Source: an uncultured Lachnospiraceae bacterium (GTDB taxonomy: Bacteria > Bacillota > Clostridia > Lachnospirales > Lachnospiraceae). Taken from it: DNA of 47,168 nt. How positions within the stretch are numbered: position 1 is the stretch's first letter; each line of letters starts with the position of its first letter. The stretch covers positions 1 to 47,168 of the forward strand of contig CANQUG010000024.1 in assembly GCA_947626985.1 (NCBI GenBank). Direction: 5' to 3'. Below the pieces are notes generated by a model, which saw only the letters and a list, made by a program, of their open reading frames with translations, ran no database searches and was not told the origin of the DNA. Below are positions 17,226 to 26,699 of this stretch, piece after piece. Made by a program: the position numbers and the translations under genes.

Positions 17226-18356
17226 ATGCAGTATAAGAAGGACTGGGAAGCGACCAGACAGAGATTTGAGGACTACTGGAAGGGGCAGAATACCGGAAGA
17301 CCGATTATGCGGGTAACCGGCGTGAAGCCCGGATATTATCCGTTTCAGCTGCCTCCCGGGGTAAAATCCCGGACGCTGGAAGAAAAATATACGGATCCCG
17401 AGAGTATTGTGCGCAGATATCGCTATTACTGTGAGACTCATGAATTTCTGGGAGAAAGTTTTCCGAATCTGAATGCGGATTTCGGTCCGGGATCGCTGGC
17501 CGCTTATCTGGGAAGCGAGATCCGGTGGCAGCCGAACACGGTATGGTTTGATCCCTGTGTAGACGAGTGGGAGACGTTTCCGGAACTGAAATTTGACCCG
17601 GAGAATAAGTGGTTTAAGAAGCATATCCATATCTTTGATGAGTGCAGGAAGCTGATCGGGGGAGATTTCCCCATCGCAATTCCGGATCTGATGGAAAATG
17701 TGGATGTGCTGGCTTCGCTGCGCGGGGCGATGAATCTGCTGTACGATATGCTGGATGATGAGGAAGAGGTCATAAAGAGGGTACAGCAGGTGACGGACTG
17801 CTATCAGCAGTATTATGATGCGTTTTATAAATATGCGCAGTATGAAGGCGGAAGTGCTTACACGGTGTTCCAGATTTTCGGAAGCGGAAAGACGCAGAAG
17901 CTGCAGTGTGATTTCTCGGCGCTGCTGTCGCCGGATTATTTCCGGACATTTGTGCTGGATTCGCTGAAGCAGGTTTCAGCTTCTTTGGATCATGTGCTGT
18001 ATCATCTGGATGGACCGGATGCGATCAAGCATATGGACGCACTGATGGAAGTGGACGGAATTCAGGCGCTTCAGTGGACTAGCGGGGACGCGGGGCCGGA
18101 CGGAACGCTGGAAAAGTGGGACGTGATCTATGATAAGGCGCGCGCGGCGGGCAAACAGCTCTGGGTGAAGGTTTATTCCGGAGAGTTTAAGGACTGGATC
18201 CGCAATGCGGAACGGATCGTAAAGAAATATGGCTCCAGAGGACTGTACCTGTTCTTTAACGATATGCCATTGGAGCAGGCACAGGAGCTTCTGGAGTATG
18301 CAGAGAAAAACTGGAGCGATGTAAAAGGAACGGCTGTCAGGGGAGATTCAGTTTGA
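17226..18356 (+). CDS. Uroporphyrinogen decarboxylase (UroD/MtaA)-family protein 1
   Basis: A 376-residue UroD-fold protein. It is not a heme-pathway HemE: no heme genes are near, and the HemE N-terminal signature is absent. It belongs to a clostridial subgroup found beside sugar genes. Where zinc methyltransferases (MtaA/MtbA) have His-x-Cys it has His260-Leu-Asp262 in YHLDGP, and no Cys in the later ligand region, so metal binding, if any, differs from its two paralogues at 42.6-44.8 kb. GGAGG sets the start. Its 3' end overlaps the convergent YesN-like gene by 20 bases. The substrate is unknown; methyl or carboxyl chemistry on a sugar-derived compound is conceivable. Confidence 0.75.
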   Translation: MQYKKDWEATRQRFEDYWKGQNTGRPIMRVTGVKPGYYPFQLPPGVKSRTLEEKYTDPESIVRRYRYYCETHEFLGESFPNLNADFGPGSLAAYLGSEIRWQPNTVWFDPCVDEWETFPELKFDPENKWFKKHIHIFDECRKLIGGDFPIAIPDLMENVDVLASLRGAMNLLYDMLDDEEEVIKRVQQVTDCYQQYYDAFYKYAQYEGGSAYTVFQIFGSGKTQKLQCDFSALLSPDYFRTFVLDSLKQVSASLDHVLYHLDGPDAIKHMDALMEVDGIQALQWTSGDAGPDGTLEKWDVIYDKARAAGKQLWVKVYSGEFKDWIRNAERIVKKYGSRGLYLFFNDMPLEQAQELLEYAEKNWSDVKGTAVRGDSV

Positions 18357-19854
18357 TCTCCATTCGGTAGGCATTTGGCGAAACACCGTATTTCCTGCGG
18401 AACTGGCGGTTAAAGTAGGTCTGGCTGGAAAAACCGGCCAGATCTACGATTTCCTTCAGCTTCATGTTTGTATCCTTCATCAGGGAGACTGCGTATTTTA
18501 AGCGTTCCTCATTCAGATAATCGCTGAAGTATCTGCCGGTCTGCTGGTGGAAGACCGTACCCAGGTAGGAAGGATTCAGGTTCAGCTTTGCGGCCAGTGT
18601 CTTCAGGGAGACTTCTTTATTGGAAAAGTCGTGTACGGCGGCGATGACGGTATTCACATAAGGGTAGGCGGCTGCCTGGGTCGCCTGCTTTTTTTCGCAG
18701 ATGTCAAAACATGCGCTGAGAAAACGGGTCAGATATGCGAGGAGGTCTTCCGGAGTTTTATCCGGAAGAGACGGAAGTTCGCGCAGAAATCCGATCAGCG
18801 TTTCCTCCGGACAGTTCTCCGGCGAAGCCTGGGAAATGCCCCAGCCCAGCACATGCAGAAGAAATGCGTAATGGCGGGATCCGGGAAGAGAGAAAAAGAG
18901 CCGGGAAATCTGCGCCTGGTAGGTCTCTTTGGAAATTTCCGAAAAGTCCCGTTCAATGATGCTGGAAGCGGCCATGGTCAGGTCAAGACCACAGGTGCTG
19001 ATGCCGGGAAGGGGACTGTACTGCAGGAAGAGGAATTTTGCGGCGCTGCGGTAGCTGGCGGTAACGTCTTCATAGTTTTTTGCCGTGGGGCCGATGGAAG
19101 TAAAAAAGGGAAAATCCAGTTTTCGTCTGACATTTTCCAGTCTGGAAAGCAGGAACGTTATCGAGTGTTCCCGATCTGCGCTGCTGATGATACAGACCAG
19201 AGTGGTGGGTGATTCAAAGTAAAAATGACTGATGCAGTTTCCTATCAGGAGAGACAGCAGATAGTCGAAAAGGGAGGCCATTTTTTCCTTGCCATGGTAA
19301 AAGGAAGGCGGAACAGAGAAGATCACCACCGTATAATCGTCCAGGCAGAGATTGACGCCCAGCATTTGAGCCCGGGTGAGAAATTCGTCCTCGCTGAGAG
19401 TGCCGTTCACCCAGTTTTCGATAAAATTGCTCCGGAAAGTGAGCATGGTGGAGCCGTAAGTTCCGGACAGGGTAAGCCGCTCATGAATATGCGCGGCGAT
19501 CCGGCTGATGGAATCTCTCAATTCGTCGGGATCCAGAGGCTTTAACAAATAATTTTCCGCACCGTGGCGCATGGCGGAACGAACATATTTGAAATTATCG
19601 TAGGCGGAAAGTACCAGGATGGAAGTCGGCGGACTGGCCTCCTTTACCCGGCGGATGAGTTCGATTCCGTCGATATGAGGCATGGAGATGTCCGTCACAA
19701 GAAGATCTACCGTATGGCTTTCACAGTAAGCCAAAGCCTGTACGGGATCGGTGGTGCACAGAGAGAGTTCAAAATGAAAACCGGGCCAGTCGATGGCATC
19801 CTTGATTCCTTCTACCACGAAGGATTCATCATCGACGATAACAGCTTGATACAT
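18337..19854 (-). CDS. YesN-like response regulator with AraC DNA-binding domain
   Basis: A 505-residue regulator. The receiver domain (1-120) has VDDE (7-10), phospho-acceptor Asp55 in LLVTDISMPHIDG and Lys in NYLLKPLD. A long linker follows (about 130-390), then two AraC-type helix-turn-helix units (about 405-500) with the family ending FNRQFRRKYGVSPNAYR. I chose the ATG at 19854 (GGAAAGGA upstream). The likely partner kinase is the YesM-like protein at 38879-40699. It probably controls the hydrolase and importer operons around it. It is divergent from the GH2 gene with a 100-bp shared regulatory region. Confidence 0.9.
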   Translation of the reverse strand: MYQAVIVDDESFVVEGIKDAIDWPGFHFELSLCTTDPVQALAYCESHTVDLLVTDISMPHIDGIELIRRVKEASPPTSILVLSAYDNFKYVRSAMRHGAENYLLKPLDPDELRDSISRIAAHIHERLTLSGTYGSTMLTFRSNFIENWVNGTLSEDEFLTRAQMLGVNLCLDDYTVVIFSVPPSFYHGKEKMASLFDYLLSLLIGNCISHFYFESPTTLVCIISSADREHSITFLLSRLENVRRKLDFPFFTSIGPTAKNYEDVTASYRSAAKFLFLQYSPLPGISTCGLDLTMAASSIIERDFSEISKETYQAQISRLFFSLPGSRHYAFLLHVLGWGISQASPENCPEETLIGFLRELPSLPDKTPEDLLAYLTRFLSACFDICEKKQATQAAAYPYVNTVIAAVHDFSNKEVSLKTLAAKLNLNPSYLGTVFHQQTGRYFSDYLNEERLKYAVSLMKDTNMKLKEIVDLAGFSSQTYFNRQFRRKYGVSPNAYRMEIKLNLP

Positions 19855-19911
19855 AGGAATAGAATCCTTTCCATAAGTAAAATGACGCAATTACTTTTGC
19901 CGCTTTTTCAT

Positions 19912-19940
19912 AGTATAACACAGGTCGAAAAGATTGCAAA
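19912..19940 (-). promoter_or_regulatory. Possible promoter of the YesN-like gene, in the divergent region
   Basis: On the minus strand TTTGCA (19935-19940) and TATACT (19912-19917) are 17 bp apart. On the plus strand the same spot gives TATAAC (19914-19919) with no good -35, suggesting the GH2 operon needs an activator. Both -10 elements overlap. Confidence 0.4.
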
Positions 19941-19954
19941 GGAGATGACAGAGG

Positions 19955-22900
19955 ATGAACGGCAAAGATTTTTTTCAGGAGATCGCAATGACAAAGCACC
20001 CGGCGGCGTACAGGGACGAAGAGGTCGAACCCAGGGAAGCCTGCCGGACATTTTTGAAAGAAACGGATACATTTCCGGAGGGAATCAATTTTTCTCAGGA
20101 TGTTTCCTTTGAGGAGAAGCGGAAAATGTTTGCGGAACAGCTGGAGCGTATGCGGGCAAAATACCGCCCGTTTATGGAAAACTATCTGCCGGAGATGGAC
20201 CCCTTACATGGCTGTCTGGAACTCCGGCAGTTTGAATTCCGCTATCTGAAAAAGCATGAGATATTCTCAGACCGCTGTGATGAAGAGGAAGAATGGGAAA
20301 AAACGGTGATCCCGGATTATCGCGGCCCGGCGGAAGAAAAGGGGCGATGGCGGGGATATTACCGGACCTGGTTTGACGGGATGGTCCATGAGAAGAATGA
20401 GCGGGTGATTCTGCGGTTCCAGTGTGTGGATTATATTGCGAAGGTTTATCTGAACGGGAATTTTGTGGGAAGTCATGAGGGATTTTTTGCTCCTTTTGAG
20501 TTCGATATTACGGATTTTCTCAGGCAGCGCAATGAACTGTATGTAGAATGCGTTAATGATCTGCCAATGCTTGGAATCGGGCCGGTTCTGGACGGAGACA
20601 AACTTTACGGAGCGACCGGGCCGGGATGGGACGATCCGCAGACGGGGTGGCACCATTGTCCGGCAGGAGCCGGCATTTTTGGAAAAGTGACTGTGGAATG
20701 CAGGCCGGAGATCTTTGTGACGGATATTTTCCTTCGTCCGGATATCGACGGAGAGTATTCGGAGATCCGCATCGGAGTGCAGAATTATACGGAGGAGGTC
20801 AAAGAAGGCTGTATGCTGGAGGTTCATGCGCTGCCGCGGAATTACCGGGGGGAAGAAATCGGAAGCCTGAAGGAGAAAGCGGATTACATCGGTGTGGGAA
20901 AGAACGAATACCGCTGGAAGATCCGGCTGACAGGATACCGTCTGTGGGAGCCGGACACACCCTGGCTTTACGGGGCGGCAGTGAAGCTTACCTGCGGAGA
21001 TGCTGTGATTTCCCGGCGTGTAACGACCTTTGGCATGAAAAAATTTGTCAGCGACGAGAGCGCTTCCCCGAAAGGGAGGTTTTATCTGAACAATAAACCG
21101 TATATTCTGCGGGGCGCCAATGAAATGGGTCATCTGCAGCAATGTGTGATGAAAGGCTGTATGGATCAGCTTGCGGATGATATTCTCATTGCAAAAATGT
21201 GCCATATGAATTATTATCGGATGACTCAGCGGCCGGTTCAGGAGGAAATTTATGAGTATTTCGATATGCTTGGCATGTTCCATCAGTGCGATCTTCCGCT
21301 GTTCGGTTTTCTGCGGCGGAATCAGTTTGCGGAAGCGGTCCGCCAGGCCGTGGAGATGGAGCATCTGATCCGCAGCCATGTATCTTCAGTGATGGTGACG
21401 CTGATCAATGAGCCCATGAGCATTCGGAAAACAAATGATTCCAACGACAAATATTCGAAGCGTTACAGGATCAAGGGTCATCGGGATCTGATGCGGGATG
21501 AACTGGAAGCTTTTTTTGCGGCGGCCAGAAATGCGATATATACGGAAAATCCGGATCGGGTGATAAAAAATGCGGAAGGAGATTACGACGCGCCCACGAA
21601 GGAGGGGATGCCGGACTTCCATATATATACCATGTGGTATACGAATCATGGCGAACCTGTCGGAAAGCTGCTGAAGGGCTATCTGCCGCCGATCAAAAGC
21701 GGGTGGATGGCGGGATGCGGCGAATACGGCGCAGAAGGACTGGACAATCTTCCGGTGATGGAGAAGTATTATCCGGAGGAATGGATGGAGAAGAGGGAAG
21801 ATGGAAGCTGGTTTCCGGACAGGATCGTACGCGCGCAGACGTATTCGCTGCAGGGAGACTGGTATCAGGAACAGGAGACGGTACAGGACTGGATAAGGGA
21901 GAGTCAGATCCATCAGGCGTATGCCGTGAGGCTGATGACGGATGCGTTTCGGCGGAGAGCGGATGTGATCAATCATACGGCTGTCCATTTGCTGATCGAC
22001 GCATGGCCGGCCGGATGGATGAAGGCACTGGTGGACTGCGACCGGGAGCCTAAACGGGCATATTTTGCCTGCCGGGACTGCCTGGTTCCTCTGCGGGTGC
22101 ATCTGTGGTGCAGCCGGAATTATGCGTATGCCGGGGAACAGATCCATGCGGAGGTCTGGCTTCTGAATGATACATGTGCGGACAGGGAGGTTCAGGTACG
22201 CGCGGCGGTGCGGGCCGGCGGAAAGCTTCTGTCGTGCTGGGAGGAAGAAGCGCGGGTTGAAGGGGCTTACTCAAAGTGTATTGGAATGATCCCGGTGACA
22301 GTTCCGCAGGTGAACGCGGAGACTCCGGTGCAGGTGGAAGCCTGCATTCTTGGGTTGGACGGGGAATGTCTGAATGCGGAGAAATGGGAGTTTCTGGCAT
22401 ATCCCAGACTCTGCCGGCAAAAATCAGCAGCGGTGATCGGGCAGACTGCGGCAGTCTGCGCCCGGGCAGCAGGATTGAGAATTGCCCGGGAGCCGGATGC
22501 GGAGGAATGCGATGGGGTGCTTGTGAGCGATTATTCGCCGGAAGGTTTGGAGATGGCCCGAAGATATCATGAATGCGGGAAGAAGCTGGTGCTGCTGCTG
22601 CCGGATGAGCCGGGATTTGAGACCAGCGTCTGCGGGCTGAAGATCAGCCTGAAGAAGTGCCAGGATGTTTTTTTTGCCGCAGCGGAAGAAGAGTACCGGA
22701 AGTATCATTTGAGCATGTTGTACAACCGGGACGCTGATTATATCGATTTTGTGGGAAGGAACAGTATTGTGTGTCCGAAGGAGGGCCGGGATGCCGTTTA
22801 TTCCTACGCCGGGAACGGATCTGAGGGAAGCGGGGGAAGGAAAACCAGGCTTCCGTTTGTGAAGATTTTTGAGAAAGAGAGGATTGCGGCGGTGAGTCTG

Positions 22901-22972
22901 CTGCTGACGGGACGTGTCGGGGTGAATCCGAATCTGGACGCGCTGCTTGCGGATCTGGTGAGCTGGCCGTGA
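19955..22972 (+). CDS. Glycoside hydrolase family 2-like protein
   Basis: A 1005-residue GH2-type enzyme without a signal peptide, so cytoplasmic. The layout is an N-terminal jelly-roll sugar-binding domain (about 85-250, with VYLNGNFVGSHEG typical of the fold), an Ig-like domain (250-365), a TIM barrel (about 375-680) and C-terminal beta and flavodoxin-like parts. The likely acid/base is Glu486 in LINEP; a nucleophile candidate is Glu590 in CGEYGAEG. GH2 covers beta-galactosidase, glucuronidase and mannosidase activities; sequence alone does not decide. The start is uncertain: the ATG at 19988 has a better-placed AGGAG than the one chosen here. It opens the operon with the CE15-like and GH95 genes. 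Confidence 0.85.
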   Translation: MNGKDFFQEIAMTKHPAAYRDEEVEPREACRTFLKETDTFPEGINFSQDVSFEEKRKMFAEQLERMRAKYRPFMENYLPEMDPLHGCLELRQFEFRYLKKHEIFSDRCDEEEEWEKTVIPDYRGPAEEKGRWRGYYRTWFDGMVHEKNERVILRFQCVDYIAKVYLNGNFVGSHEGFFAPFEFDITDFLRQRNELYVECVNDLPMLGIGPVLDGDKLYGATGPGWDDPQTGWHHCPAGAGIFGKVTVECRPEIFVTDIFLRPDIDGEYSEIRIGVQNYTEEVKEGCMLEVHALPRNYRGEEIGSLKEKADYIGVGKNEYRWKIRLTGYRLWEPDTPWLYGAAVKLTCGDAVISRRVTTFGMKKFVSDESASPKGRFYLNNKPYILRGANEMGHLQQCVMKGCMDQLADDILIAKMCHMNYYRMTQRPVQEEIYEYFDMLGMFHQCDLPLFGFLRRNQFAEAVRQAVEMEHLIRSHVSSVMVTLINEPMSIRKTNDSNDKYSKRYRIKGHRDLMRDELEAFFAAARNAIYTENPDRVIKNAEGDYDAPTKEGMPDFHIYTMWYTNHGEPVGKLLKGYLPPIKSGWMAGCGEYGAEGLDNLPVMEKYYPEEWMEKREDGSWFPDRIVRAQTYSLQGDWYQEQETVQDWIRESQIHQAYAVRLMTDAFRRRADVINHTAVHLLIDAWPAGWMKALVDCDREPKRAYFACRDCLVPLRVHLWCSRNYAYAGEQIHAEVWLLNDTCADREVQVRAAVRAGGKLLSCWEEEARVEGAYSKCIGMIPVTVPQVNAETPVQVEACILGLDGECLNAEKWEFLAYPRLCRQKSAAVIGQTAAVCARAAGLRIAREPDAEECDGVLVSDYSPEGLEMARRYHECGKKLVLLLPDEPGFETSVCGLKISLKKCQDVFFAAAEEEYRKYHLSMLYNRDADYIDFVGRNSIVCPKEGRDAVYSYAGNGSEGSGGRKTRLPFVKIFEKERIAAVSLLLTGRVGVNPNLDALLADLVSWP

Positions 22973-23084
22973 TATTCATTACCGGGTAATCAGCACCTGC
23001 TGTCCGCGCCGGCACAGCGCTGTTGTCAGGGAGAAGACTGAAACTGAAGAAATCCGCGTTCTTTGCGGGAAAGGAGAAGGGAAA

Positions 23085-24143
23085 ATGTTACAGGAAGAAT
23101 TGGAGAAACGGGGGATACCGAAAATCGGTCTCCCTTCGGAGGAACCCCGGAGAGAAAAACGCAGAGAGGAGATCAGACAGATTCTTTGCAGAGAATTTTA
23201 TGGATTTGCACCGGAATTTCCGCTGACGGATGAGTCGGAGATTCTGCGGACGGAGAAAAACAGTTTCGGCGGGAAGGGAACTACCTTTGAGATTGAAATA
23301 AGGGTACGTTCGCCTTTCGGGTATACCTCCTTTCCGGCGACTCTCACGGTACCGGCAGGAGTGGAGAAGCCGCCGCTTTTTCTGTGTTATACCTTTACGC
23401 CGGCGATTGCGGATGGACTCGGCGAAGAGATTCTGGACAACGGGTTCGCTGCTGCAAGCCTGTATTACGAAAGCGTTGCGCCGGATAAAGACGATCAGTT
23501 CGCAAACGGGGCAGGAGGATTCTGCCGGCGGAATCCCTATGATTCCTGGGGAAAGATTGCAATCTGGGCCTGGGCGGGCTCCCGCCTGCTGGATTTCGTG
23601 CTGAAGACCGGCCTGTGCGATGAAACCCGTGCTGCAGTCGTGGGCCATTCAAGACTTGGGAAGACCGCGCTGTTTGCCGGGGCTATGGACGAGCGCTTTT
23701 CCCTGGTGATCAGTAATGATTCCGGGGCGGGCGGAGCGGCGCTCCTCCGCGGAAAAACCGGAGAGAAGATTGAGAATCTTGCAATGCAGGGATCCTGTTT
23801 CTGGTTCTGCGGAAATATGAGGAAATATGTAAAAAAAGAAGATGAACTTCCGTTTGACGCGCATTTTCTGGCAGGACTGACGGCGCCGAGGCACTTATAT
23901 ATATCCAGTGCGTCCGAGGATGCCTGGGCGGATCCTGTGTCGGAGTTTTTGTGCTGCGCGGCGGCGGGCGAGGCTTATGAGAGCTATGGTGTGACCGGTC
24001 TGGCGGCGCCGGACCGGTATCCCCTGCCCGGGGAAGCGTTTCACGACGGGAGGATCGGGTATCATCTGCGAAAGGGGACGCATTATATGGGACGGGAGGA
24101 CTGGAATCAGTTCTTTGCGTACCGGAGGAAGCATAAGATATGA
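23085..24143 (+). CDS. CE15-like (glucuronoyl-esterase-type) alpha/beta-hydrolase
   Basis: A 352-residue esterase resembling bacterial CE15 proteins. Landmarks are the nucleophile motif GHSRLGKTALFAGAMDERF with Ser189 (CE15 usually GCSRxGK), NDSGAGGAAL after it, FDAHFLAGLTAPR, SEDAWADP with acid candidates Asp279/Asp283, and His333 in GTHYMG. CE15 enzymes split ester bonds of (4-O-methyl)glucuronic acid in plant cell wall material. The Cys-to-His change beside Ser189 and the lack of a signal peptide make an acetyl- or other sugar-ester activity equally possible. The start follows AAAGGAG. It is 112 bases after the GH2 gene and 53 before GH95. Confidence 0.75.
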   Translation: MLQEELEKRGIPKIGLPSEEPRREKRREEIRQILCREFYGFAPEFPLTDESEILRTEKNSFGGKGTTFEIEIRVRSPFGYTSFPATLTVPAGVEKPPLFLCYTFTPAIADGLGEEILDNGFAAASLYYESVAPDKDDQFANGAGGFCRRNPYDSWGKIAIWAWAGSRLLDFVLKTGLCDETRAAVVGHSRLGKTALFAGAMDERFSLVISNDSGAGGAALLRGKTGEKIENLAMQGSCFWFCGNMRKYVKKEDELPFDAHFLAGLTAPRHLYISSASEDAWADPVSEFLCCAAAGEAYESYGVTGLAAPDRYPLPGEAFHDGRIGYHLRKGTHYMGREDWNQFFAYRRKHKI

Positions 24144-24196
24144 TCCGGCAGCCGGGATCGCGCAGAAGCCGGCATACTCAGGAGGTTTGAAAGACA

Positions 24197-26461
24197 ATGA
24201 ATCATATGGATACCATTTTACTGACACGTCAGGCCCGCAGATGGGAAGACGGCCTTCCCCTTGGAAACGGACGTCTGGGAATGATGCCCTGGGGCAGAGT
24301 CGGTGAGGAAATAATCGTTTTGAATGAGGAGACGCTCTGGTACGGACCGCCCAGAAGCCGGAGAAATCCGGACGGCAGGGCGCATGTGGAGGAAATCCGG
24401 GACCTTCTGCGAAAGGGGCAGACGGAGCGCGCGGCGTTTCTGGCGAAAATGGCGATGACCGGAACGCCGAAGTATAATAATCCGTACCAGCCTGTCGGGG
24501 AACTGCGGATATACGTAGCGGGACAGCAGGGAAAATATGCGGATTACCGGAGGATGCTGCATCTTCCGACGGGGACGTATTATCAGGAATATTCCGTTGA
24601 CGGGGTCGTCTATAAAAGGGAAATGTTTGTGAGCCGGGCCTGGCAGACAGGCGTGATCCGGCTGTGGACGGAGGATCCGAACGGGCGTCTGACTCTGTGC
24701 GCGAATATCGGGCGAAAGCCTTTTGAAGAGGAGACTGGCTGCGTGGAAGAGCGGACGGCGGGAAACTGGGGACAGAATGGCGTGGGCGGCGTACGATACT
24801 TCTCCGCGGTGCGGATGACGGCGGATGCGCCGGTGCGGACAATGGGAGACTTCGTGTATACGGAAAACGCGAGGGAAGCAGTGCTGTTCGTGGACTGCGA
24901 GACGGACTTCCGGGAAGATGGGGGACGGGAAGAACGTTTCCGGGAAATCTGCCTGGAGCGCCTGAGAAGCGCGGAGACTGCCGGAATCGAGGAGATCCGG
25001 GCCATTCATCTGGAAGAGTACCGCGGACTGTATAACCGGATGGATATCCGGATCGGACCGGAAGAGAGTGAGGTCGCTGTTCTTCCGGCTGTCAGTACCG
25101 ATGTAATGCTTGACAGTGTAAAATCAGGCGATCCTTCGTATTTTACGGCCCTTACGGTTCTTCTTCTTCGATATGCCCGCTTCCTTTTGATCTCCAGTTC
25201 CATCGACTGCCGTCTCCCGGCTAATCTCCAGGGCCTTTGGAACGGCAGCTATGAACCTCCCTGGCAATGTGAATTTACGGTCAACATCAACACCGAAATG
25301 AACTACTGGTTTGCGGAAAAAAGCGGCCTTTCCGAATGTCACATGCCTCTCTTCCGCCTGCTTGACCGCCTGGCGGAAAACGGCAGGGAGACTGCCCGCG
25401 AGCTTTATGGCTGTGAAGGCTTTGTGGTTCATCATAATACGAATCTCTGGGCGAATACCGATCTGGAGGGCTGTTTTGACGCGTCCCCCTTCTGGGTTAC
25501 GGGCGGCGCCTGGCTTTCTCTGCACCTGTACGAACATTACCTGTATACAATGGATGCGGAATTTCTGAGAAATCGGGCTCTACCGGTTATGAGGGAAGCC
25601 ATCCGTTTTTTTGAAGGGTATCTGTCCGAGGACCAAAACGGATATCTGGTGACCGGTCCGGTTGTTTCGCCGGAGAATACTTACATTTCCAGGGCCGGTC
25701 AGCGGAGCGCTCTGTGCATGGGCCCCACAATGGACGCATCCATTCTGCGCCGGCTTATCAGCTGGTATCTGGAAGGAGCCGAAATTTCCGGGACAGCACT
25801 TACGGAAAAGGAGCGGACAAACCTGGAAATGATTCTGAAAAAGCTTCCGCCTCTTCGTATCTCCGGGGACGGCAGAATCATGGAATGGGCTGAGGATTAT
25901 GAGGAAAACGAACCGGGACACCGCCACATCTCCCATCTGTTCGGACTGCATCCCGGCAGTGAGATCACTTCGGAAAAACCGGAACTGTTTGCGGCGGCGG
26001 AAAAAACCCTGAATTATCGTCTGAGTCACGGCGGAGGTCATACCGGATGGAGCAAAGCCTGGATTACCTGCTTCTGGGCGAGGCTGGACAGAGGGGAAGA
26101 GGTGGAGCGGAATCTGCGGGAATTTCTTCTGAACTCCGTCCAGGATAATATGCTGGCGCTTCATCCGCCCTATCAGATCGACGGAAATTTCGGAATGGCG
26201 GAAGCAATACTGGAGGCGTTGATTCAGTCACACGAGGGATTTATACGGATTCTCCCGGCTCTGCCGAAAGCCTGGGAACAGGGAGCACTGCGGGGAGTGG
26301 GCCTGCGCGGCGGTCTGACGGCAGATATGGCCTGGGAAAAGGGAAAGCTGTGTTCCTTTACGGTGACGGCGGCAGAAGACGGTTCCCGGGAATTTGTATA
26401 TGAAAATCAGCGAAAAATCCTGTTTCTAAAAAAAGGCGAGCCGGTGCAGATTACTTTTTAA
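24197..26461 (+). CDS. GH95 family alpha-L-fucosidase
   Basis: A 754-residue protein covering the full GH95 length for an intracellular form. The N-terminal beta domain starts with WEDGLPLGNGRLG (16-28). The (alpha/alpha)6 barrel shows NLQGLWN (343-349), VNINTEMNYW (362-371), HHNTNLW (412-418), EWAEDYEE with PGHRHISHLFGLHPG (563-587), GWSKAW (617-622) and YQIDGNFG (659-666). GH95 enzymes mostly remove alpha-1,2-linked fucose (some act on L-galactose) by inversion. No signal peptide is present. The start follows CAGGAGG. It is the last gene before the importer promoter. Confidence 0.93.
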   Translation: MNHMDTILLTRQARRWEDGLPLGNGRLGMMPWGRVGEEIIVLNEETLWYGPPRSRRNPDGRAHVEEIRDLLRKGQTERAAFLAKMAMTGTPKYNNPYQPVGELRIYVAGQQGKYADYRRMLHLPTGTYYQEYSVDGVVYKREMFVSRAWQTGVIRLWTEDPNGRLTLCANIGRKPFEEETGCVEERTAGNWGQNGVGGVRYFSAVRMTADAPVRTMGDFVYTENAREAVLFVDCETDFREDGGREERFREICLERLRSAETAGIEEIRAIHLEEYRGLYNRMDIRIGPEESEVAVLPAVSTDVMLDSVKSGDPSYFTALTVLLLRYARFLLISSSIDCRLPANLQGLWNGSYEPPWQCEFTVNINTEMNYWFAEKSGLSECHMPLFRLLDRLAENGRETARELYGCEGFVVHHNTNLWANTDLEGCFDASPFWVTGGAWLSLHLYEHYLYTMDAEFLRNRALPVMREAIRFFEGYLSEDQNGYLVTGPVVSPENTYISRAGQRSALCMGPTMDASILRRLISWYLEGAEISGTALTEKERTNLEMILKKLPPLRISGDGRIMEWAEDYEENEPGHRHISHLFGLHPGSEITSEKPELFAAAEKTLNYRLSHGGGHTGWSKAWITCFWARLDRGEEVERNLREFLLNSVQDNMLALHPPYQIDGNFGMAEAILEALIQSHEGFIRILPALPKAWEQGALRGVGLRGGLTADMAWEKGKLCSFTVTAAEDGSREFVYENQRKILFLKKGEPVQITF

Positions 26462-26569
26462 GCGGCGTCTTTTCATTACAAAAGCGCATGCCGCGGAAAA
26501 TTCATAAAAAACAGAAGGAAAAATATAAACAAAATACAAAACATATAGAATTTATGAAAAAGTTGAAAT

Positions 26570-26615
26570 TTGTACAAAAATATTGAATTTGTACAAAAAT
26601 ATCGAATTTGTACAA
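26570..26615 (+). repeat. Three TTGTACAA palindromes at 19-bp period
   Basis: The 8-bp palindrome TTGTACAA occurs at 26570-26577, 26589-26596 and 26608-26615, with conserved AAATAT spacers, so the unit is a 19-bp direct repeat. The third copy abuts the -35 element of the importer promoter. This is a likely operator for an activator such as the YesN-like regulator. The rest of the 26462-26699 gap is A-rich and contains no gene. Confidence 0.85.
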
Positions 26616-26645
26616 TTGAAATCCTTTTTGAGGACTGGTTATAAT
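26616..26645 (+). promoter_or_regulatory. Promoter of the importer operon
   Basis: TTGAAA (26616-26621) and TATAAT (26640-26645) are 18 bp apart, 55 bases before the first permease ATG, directly downstream of the TTGTACAA array. Confidence 0.75.
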
Positions 26646-26699
26646 GAAAATATATAAACGGTTACTGTCGTAAAAGTTTTCGAAAAGGGTGAAATAACT

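Noticed and set aside
17226-18356. Heme-pathway uroporphyrinogen decarboxylase (hemE)
   Set aside because: No neighbouring heme genes, and the sequence matches the divergent sugar-locus UroD subgroup rather than HemE.
26570-26615. CRISPR-like array of short repeats
   Set aside because: Repeat unit is only 19 bp with near-identical spacers and three copies, directly at a promoter; it is an operator array instead.
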